Assembly: GCA_025966215.1 (NCBI GenBank) | Contig: JAOPVM010000333.1 | Span: 1 to 5,653 of the forward strand | DNA length: 5,653 nt | Origin: Klenkia sp. | GTDB lineage: Bacteria > Actinomycetota > Actinomycetes > Mycobacteriales > Geodermatophilaceae | Direction: 5' to 3' | Shown here: positions 1-5,170 of the stretch, piece by piece | Layout: each line of letters starts with the position of its first letter | How positions within the stretch are numbered: the stretch's first letter is position 1 | The notes under the pieces: generated by a model | What the model saw: only the letters and a program-made list of their open reading frames with translations | What the model was told of the DNA's origin: nothing | The model's database searches: none | Made by a program: the position numbers and the translations under genes

Positions 1-1
1 G

Positions 2-97
2 GCCGCGGTGGCCCGGGCCGAGGTGCTCGACCCGCTGGCCGAGACCGCGGCCGACCACGCGCGCTTCTGCGCCGCGGTCACCCGCGCCGGCAGCTGA
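2..97 (+). CDS. C-terminal fragment of an unidentified protein
   Basis: An open plus-strand frame enters from the left edge and ends at TGA 95-97, giving 31 residues that begin AAVARAEVLDPLAETAADHA and finish in RAGS. The string is Ala-rich and looks helical, with one Cys and no recognisable motif, so I cannot name the family. Coding is supported by strong G/C bias at third positions and by the stop codon sitting in the loop of a perfect hairpin, as expected at a gene end. The gene converges on the minus-strand PEP mutase-like gene, with only 20 nt between the two stop codons. The reality of the gene is fairly likely; its function is unknown from this window. Confidence 0.6.
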   Translation, partial: AAVARAEVLDPLAETAADHARFCAAVTRAGS

Positions 98-110
98 CTG
101 CCGGCGCGGG
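81..110. terminator. Perfect 13-bp GC hairpin between convergent genes
   Basis: The arms CCCGCGCCGGCAG (81-93) and CTGCCGGCGCGGG (98-110) are perfect reverse complements around the 4-nt loop CTGA. The loop contains the TGA stop (95-97) of the left-hand gene. The facing gene stops at 118, so the stem lies between two convergent reading frames and could terminate transcription from both. No U-tract follows on either strand. Such U-less GC hairpins are common candidate terminators in actinobacteria, but termination here is inferred from structure and position. Confidence 0.7.
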
Positions 111-117
111 CGGTGGC

Positions 118-894
118 TCAGTTGAGCGGGCGGACCCCGTCGGGCAGGTTGCCGCCGGCGATCGCGTCGGTGGCGAAGTCGGCGAACGCGGTGAGCGCGA
201 GGCGCTGGGTCCACGGGCCGAAGGACACCCGGGCCACGCCGAGCTCGGCGAGCCGGGCCTGGGGCAGCGAGCCGGGCACGTTGATCACCGAGACGCGGCG
301 CTCGCCGATCCCCTCGACCAGCTGCACCACGGTGGGCTCGTCGAGCCGGCCGGGCACGAACACGCAGGACGCGCCGGCCTCGAGGAAGGCCTTCCCGCGC
401 TCGATCGCGTCCGCGAGGACGTCGGCCGCCGGGCGGTCCCCGGCCTTGACGAAGGCGTCGGTGCGGGCGTTGAGCACGAACGGCACGCCCTCGGCCTCAC
501 CGGCGGCGACCACGGCGCGGACGGCGGCCACGGCGTCGTCCAGCGGCTTCATCTGGTCCTCGAGGTTGGCGCCGACGACGCCGACGCCGATCGCCTTGCG
601 GGTGGTCTCGCCGGCGTCGCCGTAACCGCCCTCGAGGTCGGCGGACACCGGGACCGACACGGCGCCGGCGATCCGGCCGACGGCCTCGATCATGGTGTCG
701 ACCGGGATGTTCTCCCCGTCGGCGTAGCCGTACGAGGCGGCGATGGAGTGGCTGGCGGTGGCCAGGGCCTTCGTGCCGGGCAGGTCGGCGACGACGGTCG
801 CGGTGATGACGTCCCAGACGTTGACGACGGTCAGCAGCTCGGGGGCGGTGTGCAGGCGGAGGAGCTCCGCGGCCTTCTCGGCGTTCGTGGACAT
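118..894 (-). CDS. Isocitrate lyase/PEP mutase superfamily protein
   Basis: A 258-aa protein of the PEP mutase/isocitrate lyase superfamily, whose members form or break C-C or P-C bonds next to a carboxylate on a Mg2+-bound TIM barrel. Visible landmarks are NVWD (25-28), the SHS segment (48-50), the metal-site motif SADLEGGYGD (84-93), LEDQ (111-114) and NARTDAF (142-148). The length suits the short PEP mutase-like subgroup rather than full-size isocitrate lyases of over 400 aa. The lyase signature K-K/R-C-G-H is absent after LEDQ, so isocitrate or methylisocitrate cleavage is unlikely; the substrate is unknown. The ATG at 894 gives a natural N-terminus (MSTNAEKAAELLRLH); the same frame runs far upstream only as non-coding shadow of other genes. 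No clear Shine-Dalgarno precedes the ATG, which lies 8 nt after the STAS gene's stop, so translation may depend on termination-reinitiation. Confidence 0.9.
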   Translation of the reverse strand: MSTNAEKAAELLRLHTAPELLTVVNVWDVITATVVADLPGTKALATASHSIAASYGYADGENIPVDTMIEAVGRIAGAVSVPVSADLEGGYGDAGETTRKAIGVGVVGANLEDQMKPLDDAVAAVRAVVAAGEAEGVPFVLNARTDAFVKAGDRPAADVLADAIERGKAFLEAGASCVFVPGRLDEPTVVQLVEGIGERRVSVINVPGSLPQARLAELGVARVSFGPWTQRLALTAFADFATDAIAGGNLPDGVRPLN

Positions 895-902
895 GCGGCC
901 AG

Positions 903-1328
903 TCAATCCGAGACCGGGGCACCCGGCCCGTTCGAGGGCGGGACCGCAGGGCCGGTGCGGTCCTCGGGGGGCACCGCGTGCACGGGCATCCCGCTCACGT
1001 CGAGCTGCTGCAGCAGGCCGGTGAGCTCCAGCGGCCCGGTGACGATCCGGCTGGTGGCCACCACCCGCACCCGCTTGCCGGCGGCCTCGGGGTGCTGGCT
1101 GAGCCAGACCAGCGCGGTCACCCCGGCCGAGCCGAAGAAGTGCACGTCGGACAGGTCGACGGTGAGCACGTCTGCGGCCTCCCGCAGCGCGGTCAGCAGG
1201 TCGTGCTGCAACGCCGGGTCGTAGGCCGAGTCGAGCACCCCGGTGACGGCTGCGACGAGGTCGCCGTCGCCACCCGGGTGGGTGGTCACCGTGTAGGGGA
1301 CGTCGTGGGCGTGGTCGTGCACGGTCAT
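903..1328 (-). CDS. STAS-domain protein (anti-sigma factor antagonist-like)
   Basis: A 141-aa protein carrying one STAS domain, the fold of SpoIIAA/RsbV-type anti-anti-sigma factors, which bind anti-sigma kinases when a conserved Ser is unphosphorylated. The core is VLTVDLSDVHFFGSAGVTAL at residues 54-73 in this numbering, with Ser67 at the phospho-acceptor position. The residue before it is Gly66, where classical members carry Asp. A Pro/Gly-rich, probably disordered tail follows from about residue 119 on. The start was placed at ATG 1328 because AGAGGAG lies 6 nt upstream; an ATG 11 codons earlier (1361) lacks such a site. No anti-sigma kinase or sigma factor is in the window, so the partner is unknown. 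It is transcribed with the PEP mutase-like gene and divergently from the osmoprotectant transporter operon. The STAS assignment is secure; the exact role is inferred. Confidence 0.85.
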   Translation of the reverse strand: MTVHDHAHDVPYTVTTHPGGDGDLVAAVTGVLDSAYDPALQHDLLTALREAADVLTVDLSDVHFFGSAGVTALVWLSQHPEAAGKRVRVVATSRIVTGPLELTGLLQQLDVSGMPVHAVPPEDRTGPAVPPSNGPGAPVSD

Positions 1329-1334
1329 CGGGTG

Positions 1335-1341
1335 CTCCTCT
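1335..1341 (-). promoter_or_regulatory. Shine-Dalgarno site that sets the STAS start
   Basis: On the minus strand this reads AGAGGAG, with 6 nt to the ATG at 1326-1328. It is the strongest ribosome-binding match near this gene. It favours the MTVHDHAHD start over the upstream in-frame ATG at 1361, which would place the site inside the coding region. Confidence 0.75.
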
Positions 1342-1409
1342 GCTGCCACCTCTGTCCTCACCGCCGGGGAGGGGTCCCAAACGCCCCCCGACGGGTGGGC
1401 GTGACCCCA

Positions 1410-1474
1410 TCGTTACCTCTGCTGACGTGCGGCAGGTGGGACCGCTGTGGCACGGTGTCACGCAGTCGTAACGA
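1410..1474. repeat. Inverted repeat TCGTTAC...GTAACGA in the divergent promoter region
   Basis: TCGTTAC (1410-1416) and GTAACGA (1468-1474) are exact 7-nt reverse complements separated by 51 nt. The match continues weakly inward, with CTG (1419-1421) opposite CAG (1463-1465) after two mismatches. Each copy reads GTAACGA towards its own gene, STAS on the left and the transporter operon on the right. They could be paired operator half-sites or the cores of two -10 elements (TAACGA). A 7-bp match can also arise by chance, although A/T-containing words are scarce in this DNA. Confidence 0.4.
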
Positions 1475-1584
1475 GTCGGTGGTGGTCCGCCGGCTCGCTG
1501 AGCGGGGGCCCAGACGACGACCTCCCTCGCTGTGCCATGGCCGCCCCCGGCGGCTGCCCAGGACGAGAGAGGGGTGGTGGACCG

Positions 1585-2226
1585 GTGTGGCAGTACCTCC
1601 TCGACCGGCGTGAGCTGATCGCCTTCCAGGCCTACCAGCACGTCAGCCTGGTCGTGCAGTGCGTGCTGCTGGCCACCGTGCTCGCGGTGGGGCTGGCCGT
1701 GCTGGCCTACCGCAGCCCCCGGATCACCGGCCTGGCCAACAGCGTCTCGGCGATCGGGCTCACGATCCCGTCCTTCGCCCTGCTGGGTCTCCTGCTGGCC
1801 CCCTTCGGCTTCGGCATCACCCCGGCGGTCGTCGCCGTCGTCTTCTACGCGGCACTGCCGGTGCTGCGCAACGCCGTCGTCGGCCTGGCCGGGGTCGACC
1901 AGTCGCTGGTGGAGTCCGCACGGGGCATCGGGATGAGCCGGCTGGCCACCCTGGTGCGCGTCGAGCTCCCGCTGGCCTGGCCGGTGATCCTGGCCGGCGT
2001 CCGGGTCTCCACCCAGATGGTGATGGGCATCGCCGCCGTCGCCGCCTACGTGCTGGGCCCCGGCCTCGGCAGCCTGATCTTCTCCGGACTCTCCCGGCTC
2101 GGGGGCGCGAACGCGCTGAACGCCACCCTGGTCGGGACCATCGCGGTCGTCCTGCTGGCCCTCGTCCTGGACGTGGTGCTCGTGGTCGTCGGTCGCCTCA
2201 CCACCTCGAGGGGCATCCGTGTCTGA
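1585..2226 (+). CDS. Osmoprotectant ABC transporter permease 1 (ProW/OpuCB-like)
   Basis: A 213-aa integral membrane subunit of a glycine betaine/carnitine/choline-type importer. Hydrophobic segments lie at roughly residues 19-43, 51-73, 79-100, 134-157 and 180-203. The cytoplasmic EAA-type loop that docks on the ATPase is seen from Glu110 (ESARGIGM, then VELPLAWPVILAG to 138). The length matches the compact OpuCB/ProW subunits. GTG at 1585 (MWQYLLDRRELIAF) is preferred because purine-rich GAGAGGGG lies upstream and the protein begins just before the first membrane segment; an in-frame ATG at 1537 would add a Gly/Pro-rich stretch with no ribosome-binding site. It is the first gene of the four-gene operon, and its stop overlaps the ATPase start by 8 bp. 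ProW versus ProZ naming cannot be settled from sequence alone. Confidence 0.9.
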   Translation: MWQYLLDRRELIAFQAYQHVSLVVQCVLLATVLAVGLAVLAYRSPRITGLANSVSAIGLTIPSFALLGLLLAPFGFGITPAVVAVVFYAALPVLRNAVVGLAGVDQSLVESARGIGMSRLATLVRVELPLAWPVILAGVRVSTQMVMGIAAVAAYVLGPGLGSLIFSGLSRLGGANALNATLVGTIAVVLLALVLDVVLVVVGRLTTSRGIRV

Positions 2227-3388
2227 GACCAGCGTGACCGCACCCGCCGACCGCGCCGTCAGCGGTGTCGCCATCCGGCTGGAGGGCGTCACCAAGCGCT
2301 ACCCCGGGCAGCAGAAGCCGGCCGTGGACTCCGTGGACCTGGACATCGCCGCCGGTGAGACGGTCGTGTTCGTCGGGCCCTCCGGCTGCGGGAAGACCAC
2401 CCTGCTCAAGATGCTCAACCGGCTCATCGAGCCCAGCGGCGGGAAGGTCTTCCTCGGCGAGGAGGACGTCACCGGGCAGGACCCCGACCAGCTGCGCCGC
2501 CGGATCGGCTACGTGATCCAGGCCGGCGGGCTCTTCCCGCACATGACCGTGGGCACCAACGTCGGGCTGGTGCCCGGGATGCTCAAGTGGGACAGGAAGC
2601 GCATCGCCGAGCGGGTGGACGAGCTGCTGGACCTGGTGGGCCTGGACCCCGAGGTCTACCGCGACCGGTTCCCCAGGGAGCTCTCCGGTGGCCAGCAGCA
2701 GCGGGTCGGGGTGGCCCGGGCGCTGGCCGCCGACCCACCGGTGCTGCTGATGGACGAGCCCTTCGGTGCGGTCGACCCGATCACCCGCCAGCGGCTGCAG
2801 GACGAGCTGTTGCGGATCCAGGAGGAGCTGGGCAAGACGATCGTCTTCGTCACCCACGACTTCGACGAGGCGGTCAAGCTCGGGGACAAGATCGTGGTCT
2901 TCGACGTCGGCGCCCGGGTGGTGCAGTACGACACCCCCGAGGCGATCCTGGCCGAGCCGGCCGAGGACTACGTCGCGGACTTCGTCGGTGCCGGCGCCAC
3001 GCTCAAGCAGCTCACGCTGACCCGGGTCGGGGACACCGAGCTGCACACCCCGGTCACCGCGCAGGCCGGCGAGGACGCCGCCGCCGTGGTCGCCCGCGCC
3101 ACCGAGGCCGGGGAGCAGTACGTCGTCGTCACCGACGCCCGGGACCGCCCGATCAGCTGGCCCTCGGTCGCCGAGCTCTCCCGGACGACGACCGTGCCCG
3201 ACACCCGGGACGACCGGCTGCCGGTGGTCGGCCTGCGCTCGACCCTCAACGACGCGCTGGACACCATGCTCGCGGCCAGCCAGGGCGGCGTCGTCGTCAC
3301 CGGACGGCGGGACGTCGTGGCCGGGGTGCTGGCCGTGGAGCAGGTCATGGCCGCGATCCAGGCCACCCGCGGGGAGACCCGCGGATGA
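2219..3388 (+). CDS. proV: Osmoprotectant ABC transporter ATP-binding protein with C-terminal CBS region
   Basis: A 389-aa ATPase of the betaine/proline/choline importer family (ProV/OpuCA) that powers uptake from the cytoplasmic face. All nucleotide-binding motifs are intact: Walker A GPSGCGKTT (53-61), Q-loop Gln101, signature LSGGQQQR (155-162), Walker B VLLMDEP with Glu180, and H-loop His213 in VTHDFDEA. Residues about 265-385 form a CBS-type region. The second repeat (about 332-385) is recognisable and the first looks degenerate. In OpuA-type systems CBS modules gate transport by ionic strength, and a similar role here is inferred. The start is GTG 2219, preceded by GAGGGG 5 nt upstream. 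It overlaps the upstream permease by 8 bp and the next gene by 4 bp (ATGA). The symbol proV follows the mycobacterial/enteric naming; opuCA would be equivalent. Confidence 0.93.
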   Translation: MSETSVTAPADRAVSGVAIRLEGVTKRYPGQQKPAVDSVDLDIAAGETVVFVGPSGCGKTTLLKMLNRLIEPSGGKVFLGEEDVTGQDPDQLRRRIGYVIQAGGLFPHMTVGTNVGLVPGMLKWDRKRIAERVDELLDLVGLDPEVYRDRFPRELSGGQQQRVGVARALAADPPVLLMDEPFGAVDPITRQRLQDELLRIQEELGKTIVFVTHDFDEAVKLGDKIVVFDVGARVVQYDTPEAILAEPAEDYVADFVGAGATLKQLTLTRVGDTELHTPVTAQAGEDAAAVVARATEAGEQYVVVTDARDRPISWPSVAELSRTTTVPDTRDDRLPVVGLRSTLNDALDTMLAASQGGVVVTGRRDVVAGVLAVEQVMAAIQATRGETRG

Positions 3389-4161
3389 CGGCCGCGGTCG
3401 ACCCGGCGGTCGACGTCGAGCCCGGCGGGCGCCGCACCGGCACCGCCTGGCGGGGCCTGCTGGTGCAGCCCGCGCTGATCCTGGTCGTGCTGGCGGCGTT
3501 CGTGGTCTGGCGGTCCACCGCCACGCTCACCGATGCCGAGGCCCGGCCGCTGGCCTGGTCGGCGCTGGGCGGCAGCATCGTCGACCACCTGTGGCTGGTC
3601 CTGGTGTCCGCGGTCGTCGTGCTGCTGGTCGGGATCCCGCTGGGCGTGCTGCTCACCCGGGGCCCGTTCCGGCGGGCCACCCCGGTGGTGCTGGGCATCG
3701 CGAACACCGGGCAGGCCGCCCCCGCGATCGGGCTGTTCGTGCTGCTGGCCACCTGGCTCGGGTTCGGTTTCCGGTCCGCCGTCCTCGCCCTGGTCCTGTA
3801 CTCGGTGCTCCCGGTGCTGCGGAACACCATGGTCGGGCTGCAGGGCGTGGACGCCCGGCTGGTCGAGGCCGGCCGTGGGATGGGCATGGGCTCGCTGACC
3901 GTGCTGCTGCGCGTGGAGCTGCCGCTGGCCGTCCCGGTGATCCTGGCCGGCGTCCGCACCGCCCTGGTGCTCCTGGTCGGCACCGCGACGCTGGCGACGT
4001 TCATCGACGGCGGCGGCCTGGGCCTGCTCATCACCACCGGGATCAACCTCAACCTCGACGTGCTGCTGTACAGCGGCGCGTTGCTCGTCGCGCTCCTGGC
4101 GCTGGCCGTGGACTGGCTGGGCCGGGTCGTGGAGACCGTCGCCCGCCCGAAGGGACTGTGA
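3385..4161 (+). CDS. Osmoprotectant ABC transporter permease 2 (ProW/ProZ/OpuCD-like)
   Basis: A 258-aa membrane subunit paralogous to the first permease of the operon and expected to pair with it in a heterodimeric channel. It shares the LPVLRN segment (142-147), an EAA-type loop from Glu161 (EAGRGMGM) and VELPLAVPVILAGVR (177-191). It differs by a soluble, acidic and Gly-rich N-terminus of about 25 residues plus an extra hydrophobic segment (about 26-44). Further hydrophobic stretches lie near 66-91, 100-125, 129-150, 186-206 and 227-246. ATG 3385 overlaps the ATPase stop in ATGA and has GGGGAG 8 nt upstream, supporting both the start and coupled translation. The family call is secure; the specific substrate is inferred from the partner binding protein. 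Confidence 0.92.
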   Translation: MTAAVDPAVDVEPGGRRTGTAWRGLLVQPALILVVLAAFVVWRSTATLTDAEARPLAWSALGGSIVDHLWLVLVSAVVVLLVGIPLGVLLTRGPFRRATPVVLGIANTGQAAPAIGLFVLLATWLGFGFRSAVLALVLYSVLPVLRNTMVGLQGVDARLVEAGRGMGMGSLTVLLRVELPLAVPVILAGVRTALVLLVGTATLATFIDGGGLGLLITTGINLNLDVLLYSGALLVALLALAVDWLGRVVETVARPKGL

Positions 4162-5126
4162 TGCGCCGCTCCGCCGCCGCCCTGCTGACCGCGCCCCTGC
4201 TGCTGGCCGGGTGCGGTCTGCAGGCCGCCAACCAGTACACCCCCGCGGCCGGGCCGGGCCTCATCCGGCCGGTCGACGGTGCCGAGGGCGTCGAGCTGGT
4301 CGTGGGCAGCAAGAACTTCACCGAGCAGCTGATCCTCGGCAAGATCGCCGTCATCGCGCTGCAGACGGCCGGCTTCGACGTGCTCGACCGGACGAACATC
4401 CCGGGCTCGGTGCCGGTGCGCACCGGCGCGACCACCGGCGAGATCGACATGAACTGGGAGTACACCGGCACCGCCTGGCTGACCTACCTGGGCGAGCCCG
4501 AGGGCATCCCGGACCGGCAGGAGCAGTACGAGGCGGTGCGCGAGGCCGACCTGGCCAACGACCTCACCTGGCTGCCCCCGGCGGAGATGAACAACACCTA
4601 CGCGTTCGCCGTCCGCAGCGAGGCCGCCGCCGACCTGGGGGTGAGCACGCTGTCCGACATCGCCTCGCTGCCGGTGGAGGAGCGGACGTTCTGCGTCGAG
4701 GCGGAGTTCGCCAGCCGAAACGACGGCTTCGTGCCCATGCTGGAGACCTACGAGCTGCCCCTGGGCAGCCCGGACGGCGTCCCGCGCGACAACGTCTCCA
4801 CGCTGGACACCGGCGCGGTCTACACCGCCACCGACCAGGGCACCTGCACCTTCGGCGAGGTCTTCACCACCGACGGGCGGATCGAGTCCCTGGACCTCAC
4901 CGTGCTGGAGGACGACCGGCAGTTCTTCCCCGCGTACAACGTGGCCCCGGTGCTCTACACGCCGACGCTGGAGGCGCACCCCGAGCTCGCCGACGTCTTC
5001 GCCGGGATCACCCCGCTGATCACCGACGAGGTGATGATCGAGCTCAACCGGCGGGTGGACGTCGACGGCGAGGAGCCGGTGGACGTGGCCCTGGACTGGA
5101 TGCGCTCGGAGGGCCTGGTCACCTGA
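4161..5126 (+). CDS. proX: Glycine betaine/choline-type substrate-binding lipoprotein (OpuAC family)
   Basis: A 321-aa extracytoplasmic solute-binding protein that captures a quaternary-ammonium compatible solute for the importer. The signal peptide (MRR, then a short hydrophobic core) ends in the lipobox LLAGC with Cys18 as the lipidated residue. The mature protein carries the family landmark VVGSKNFTEQLILGKI (47-62), MNWEYTGTAW (97-106), NNTYAFAV (144-151), FASRNDGF (183-190) and DDRQFFPAYNVAPVL (251-265). Tyr101, Tyr147 and Tyr221 are plausible members of the aromatic cage that holds the trimethylammonium head group; that mapping is by family analogy. Cys178 and Cys229 may form a disulfide. 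The ATG shares its A with the preceding TGA (TGATG) and follows GAAGGGA by 5 nt. Carnitine, choline or glycine betaine cannot be told apart here. Confidence 0.93.
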   Translation: MRRSAAALLTAPLLLAGCGLQAANQYTPAAGPGLIRPVDGAEGVELVVGSKNFTEQLILGKIAVIALQTAGFDVLDRTNIPGSVPVRTGATTGEIDMNWEYTGTAWLTYLGEPEGIPDRQEQYEAVREADLANDLTWLPPAEMNNTYAFAVRSEAAADLGVSTLSDIASLPVEERTFCVEAEFASRNDGFVPMLETYELPLGSPDGVPRDNVSTLDTGAVYTATDQGTCTFGEVFTTDGRIESLDLTVLEDDRQFFPAYNVAPVLYTPTLEAHPELADVFAGITPLITDEVMIELNRRVDVDGEEPVDVALDWMRSEGLVT

Positions 5127-5127
5127 C

Positions 5128-5169
5128 GTGGAGTGGCAGGGCACGGAGAACGCGCCCCTGTCACTCCAC
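5128..5169 (+). terminator. Long hairpin after the transporter operon
   Basis: GTGGAGTGGCAGGG (5128-5141) pairs with CCCTGTCACTCCAC (5156-5169) over 14 bp, with a single G-U wobble and a 14-nt loop. It begins 1 nt after the TGA of the substrate-binding protein, the expected place for an operon terminator, but no U-tract follows. The right arm ends one base before the next gene's ATG (5171). The structure could equally act as an operator or as a translation-blocking hairpin in read-through RNA. Confidence 0.6.
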
Positions 5170-5170
5170 A

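Larger units (their letters stand above)
1329..1584. promoter_or_regulatory. Divergent intergenic region with candidate promoters/operators
   Basis: This 256-bp stretch separates the minus-strand STAS gene from the plus-strand transporter operon and must hold both promoters unless transcripts enter from elsewhere. I see no convincing coding sequence. It contains an inverted pair TCGTTAC (1410-1416) and GTAACGA (1468-1474) that faces outward on both strands, and two adjacent GTGnCAC heptamers (1447-1461). It also holds a short GC hairpin at 1540-1554. No clear -35/-10 pair matching a housekeeping or SigB-type consensus could be called by eye, so promoter positions are not assigned. Confidence 0.55.

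Noticed and set aside
113..625. Plus-strand open frame of 170 codons antisense to the PEP mutase-like gene
   Set aside because: Ser/Thr/Ala-rich low-complexity translation with no motif; the opposite strand encodes a recognisable enzyme over the same bases.
1362..1584. Possible SigB-type or housekeeping promoter pairs in the divergent region
   Set aside because: GTTT on the minus strand near 1380 and CTGACG near 1422 looked suggestive, but neither has a convincing partner hexamer at a suitable spacing.
1981..2003. 23-nt exact repeat shared with 3934-3956
   Set aside because: Both copies encode PVILAGVR in the paralogous permeases at the same structural position. Shared ancestry plus strong codon bias explains it; it is not an independent DNA element.
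895..2295. Minus-strand frame open far upstream of the PEP mutase-like start (total 725 codons)
   Set aside because: Upstream of the ATG at 894 the translation is low-complexity Arg/Gly/Ala/His/Asp sequence antisense to, or out of frame with, clear STAS and permease genes. It is a product of GC-rich codon bias.
2198..3046. Minus-strand open frame of 282 codons opposite the ATPase
   Set aside because: It lies wholly antisense to intact Walker A, signature and Walker B motifs and is rich in shadow-type His/Gln/Asp/Gly residues; no ribosome-binding site or family resemblance.
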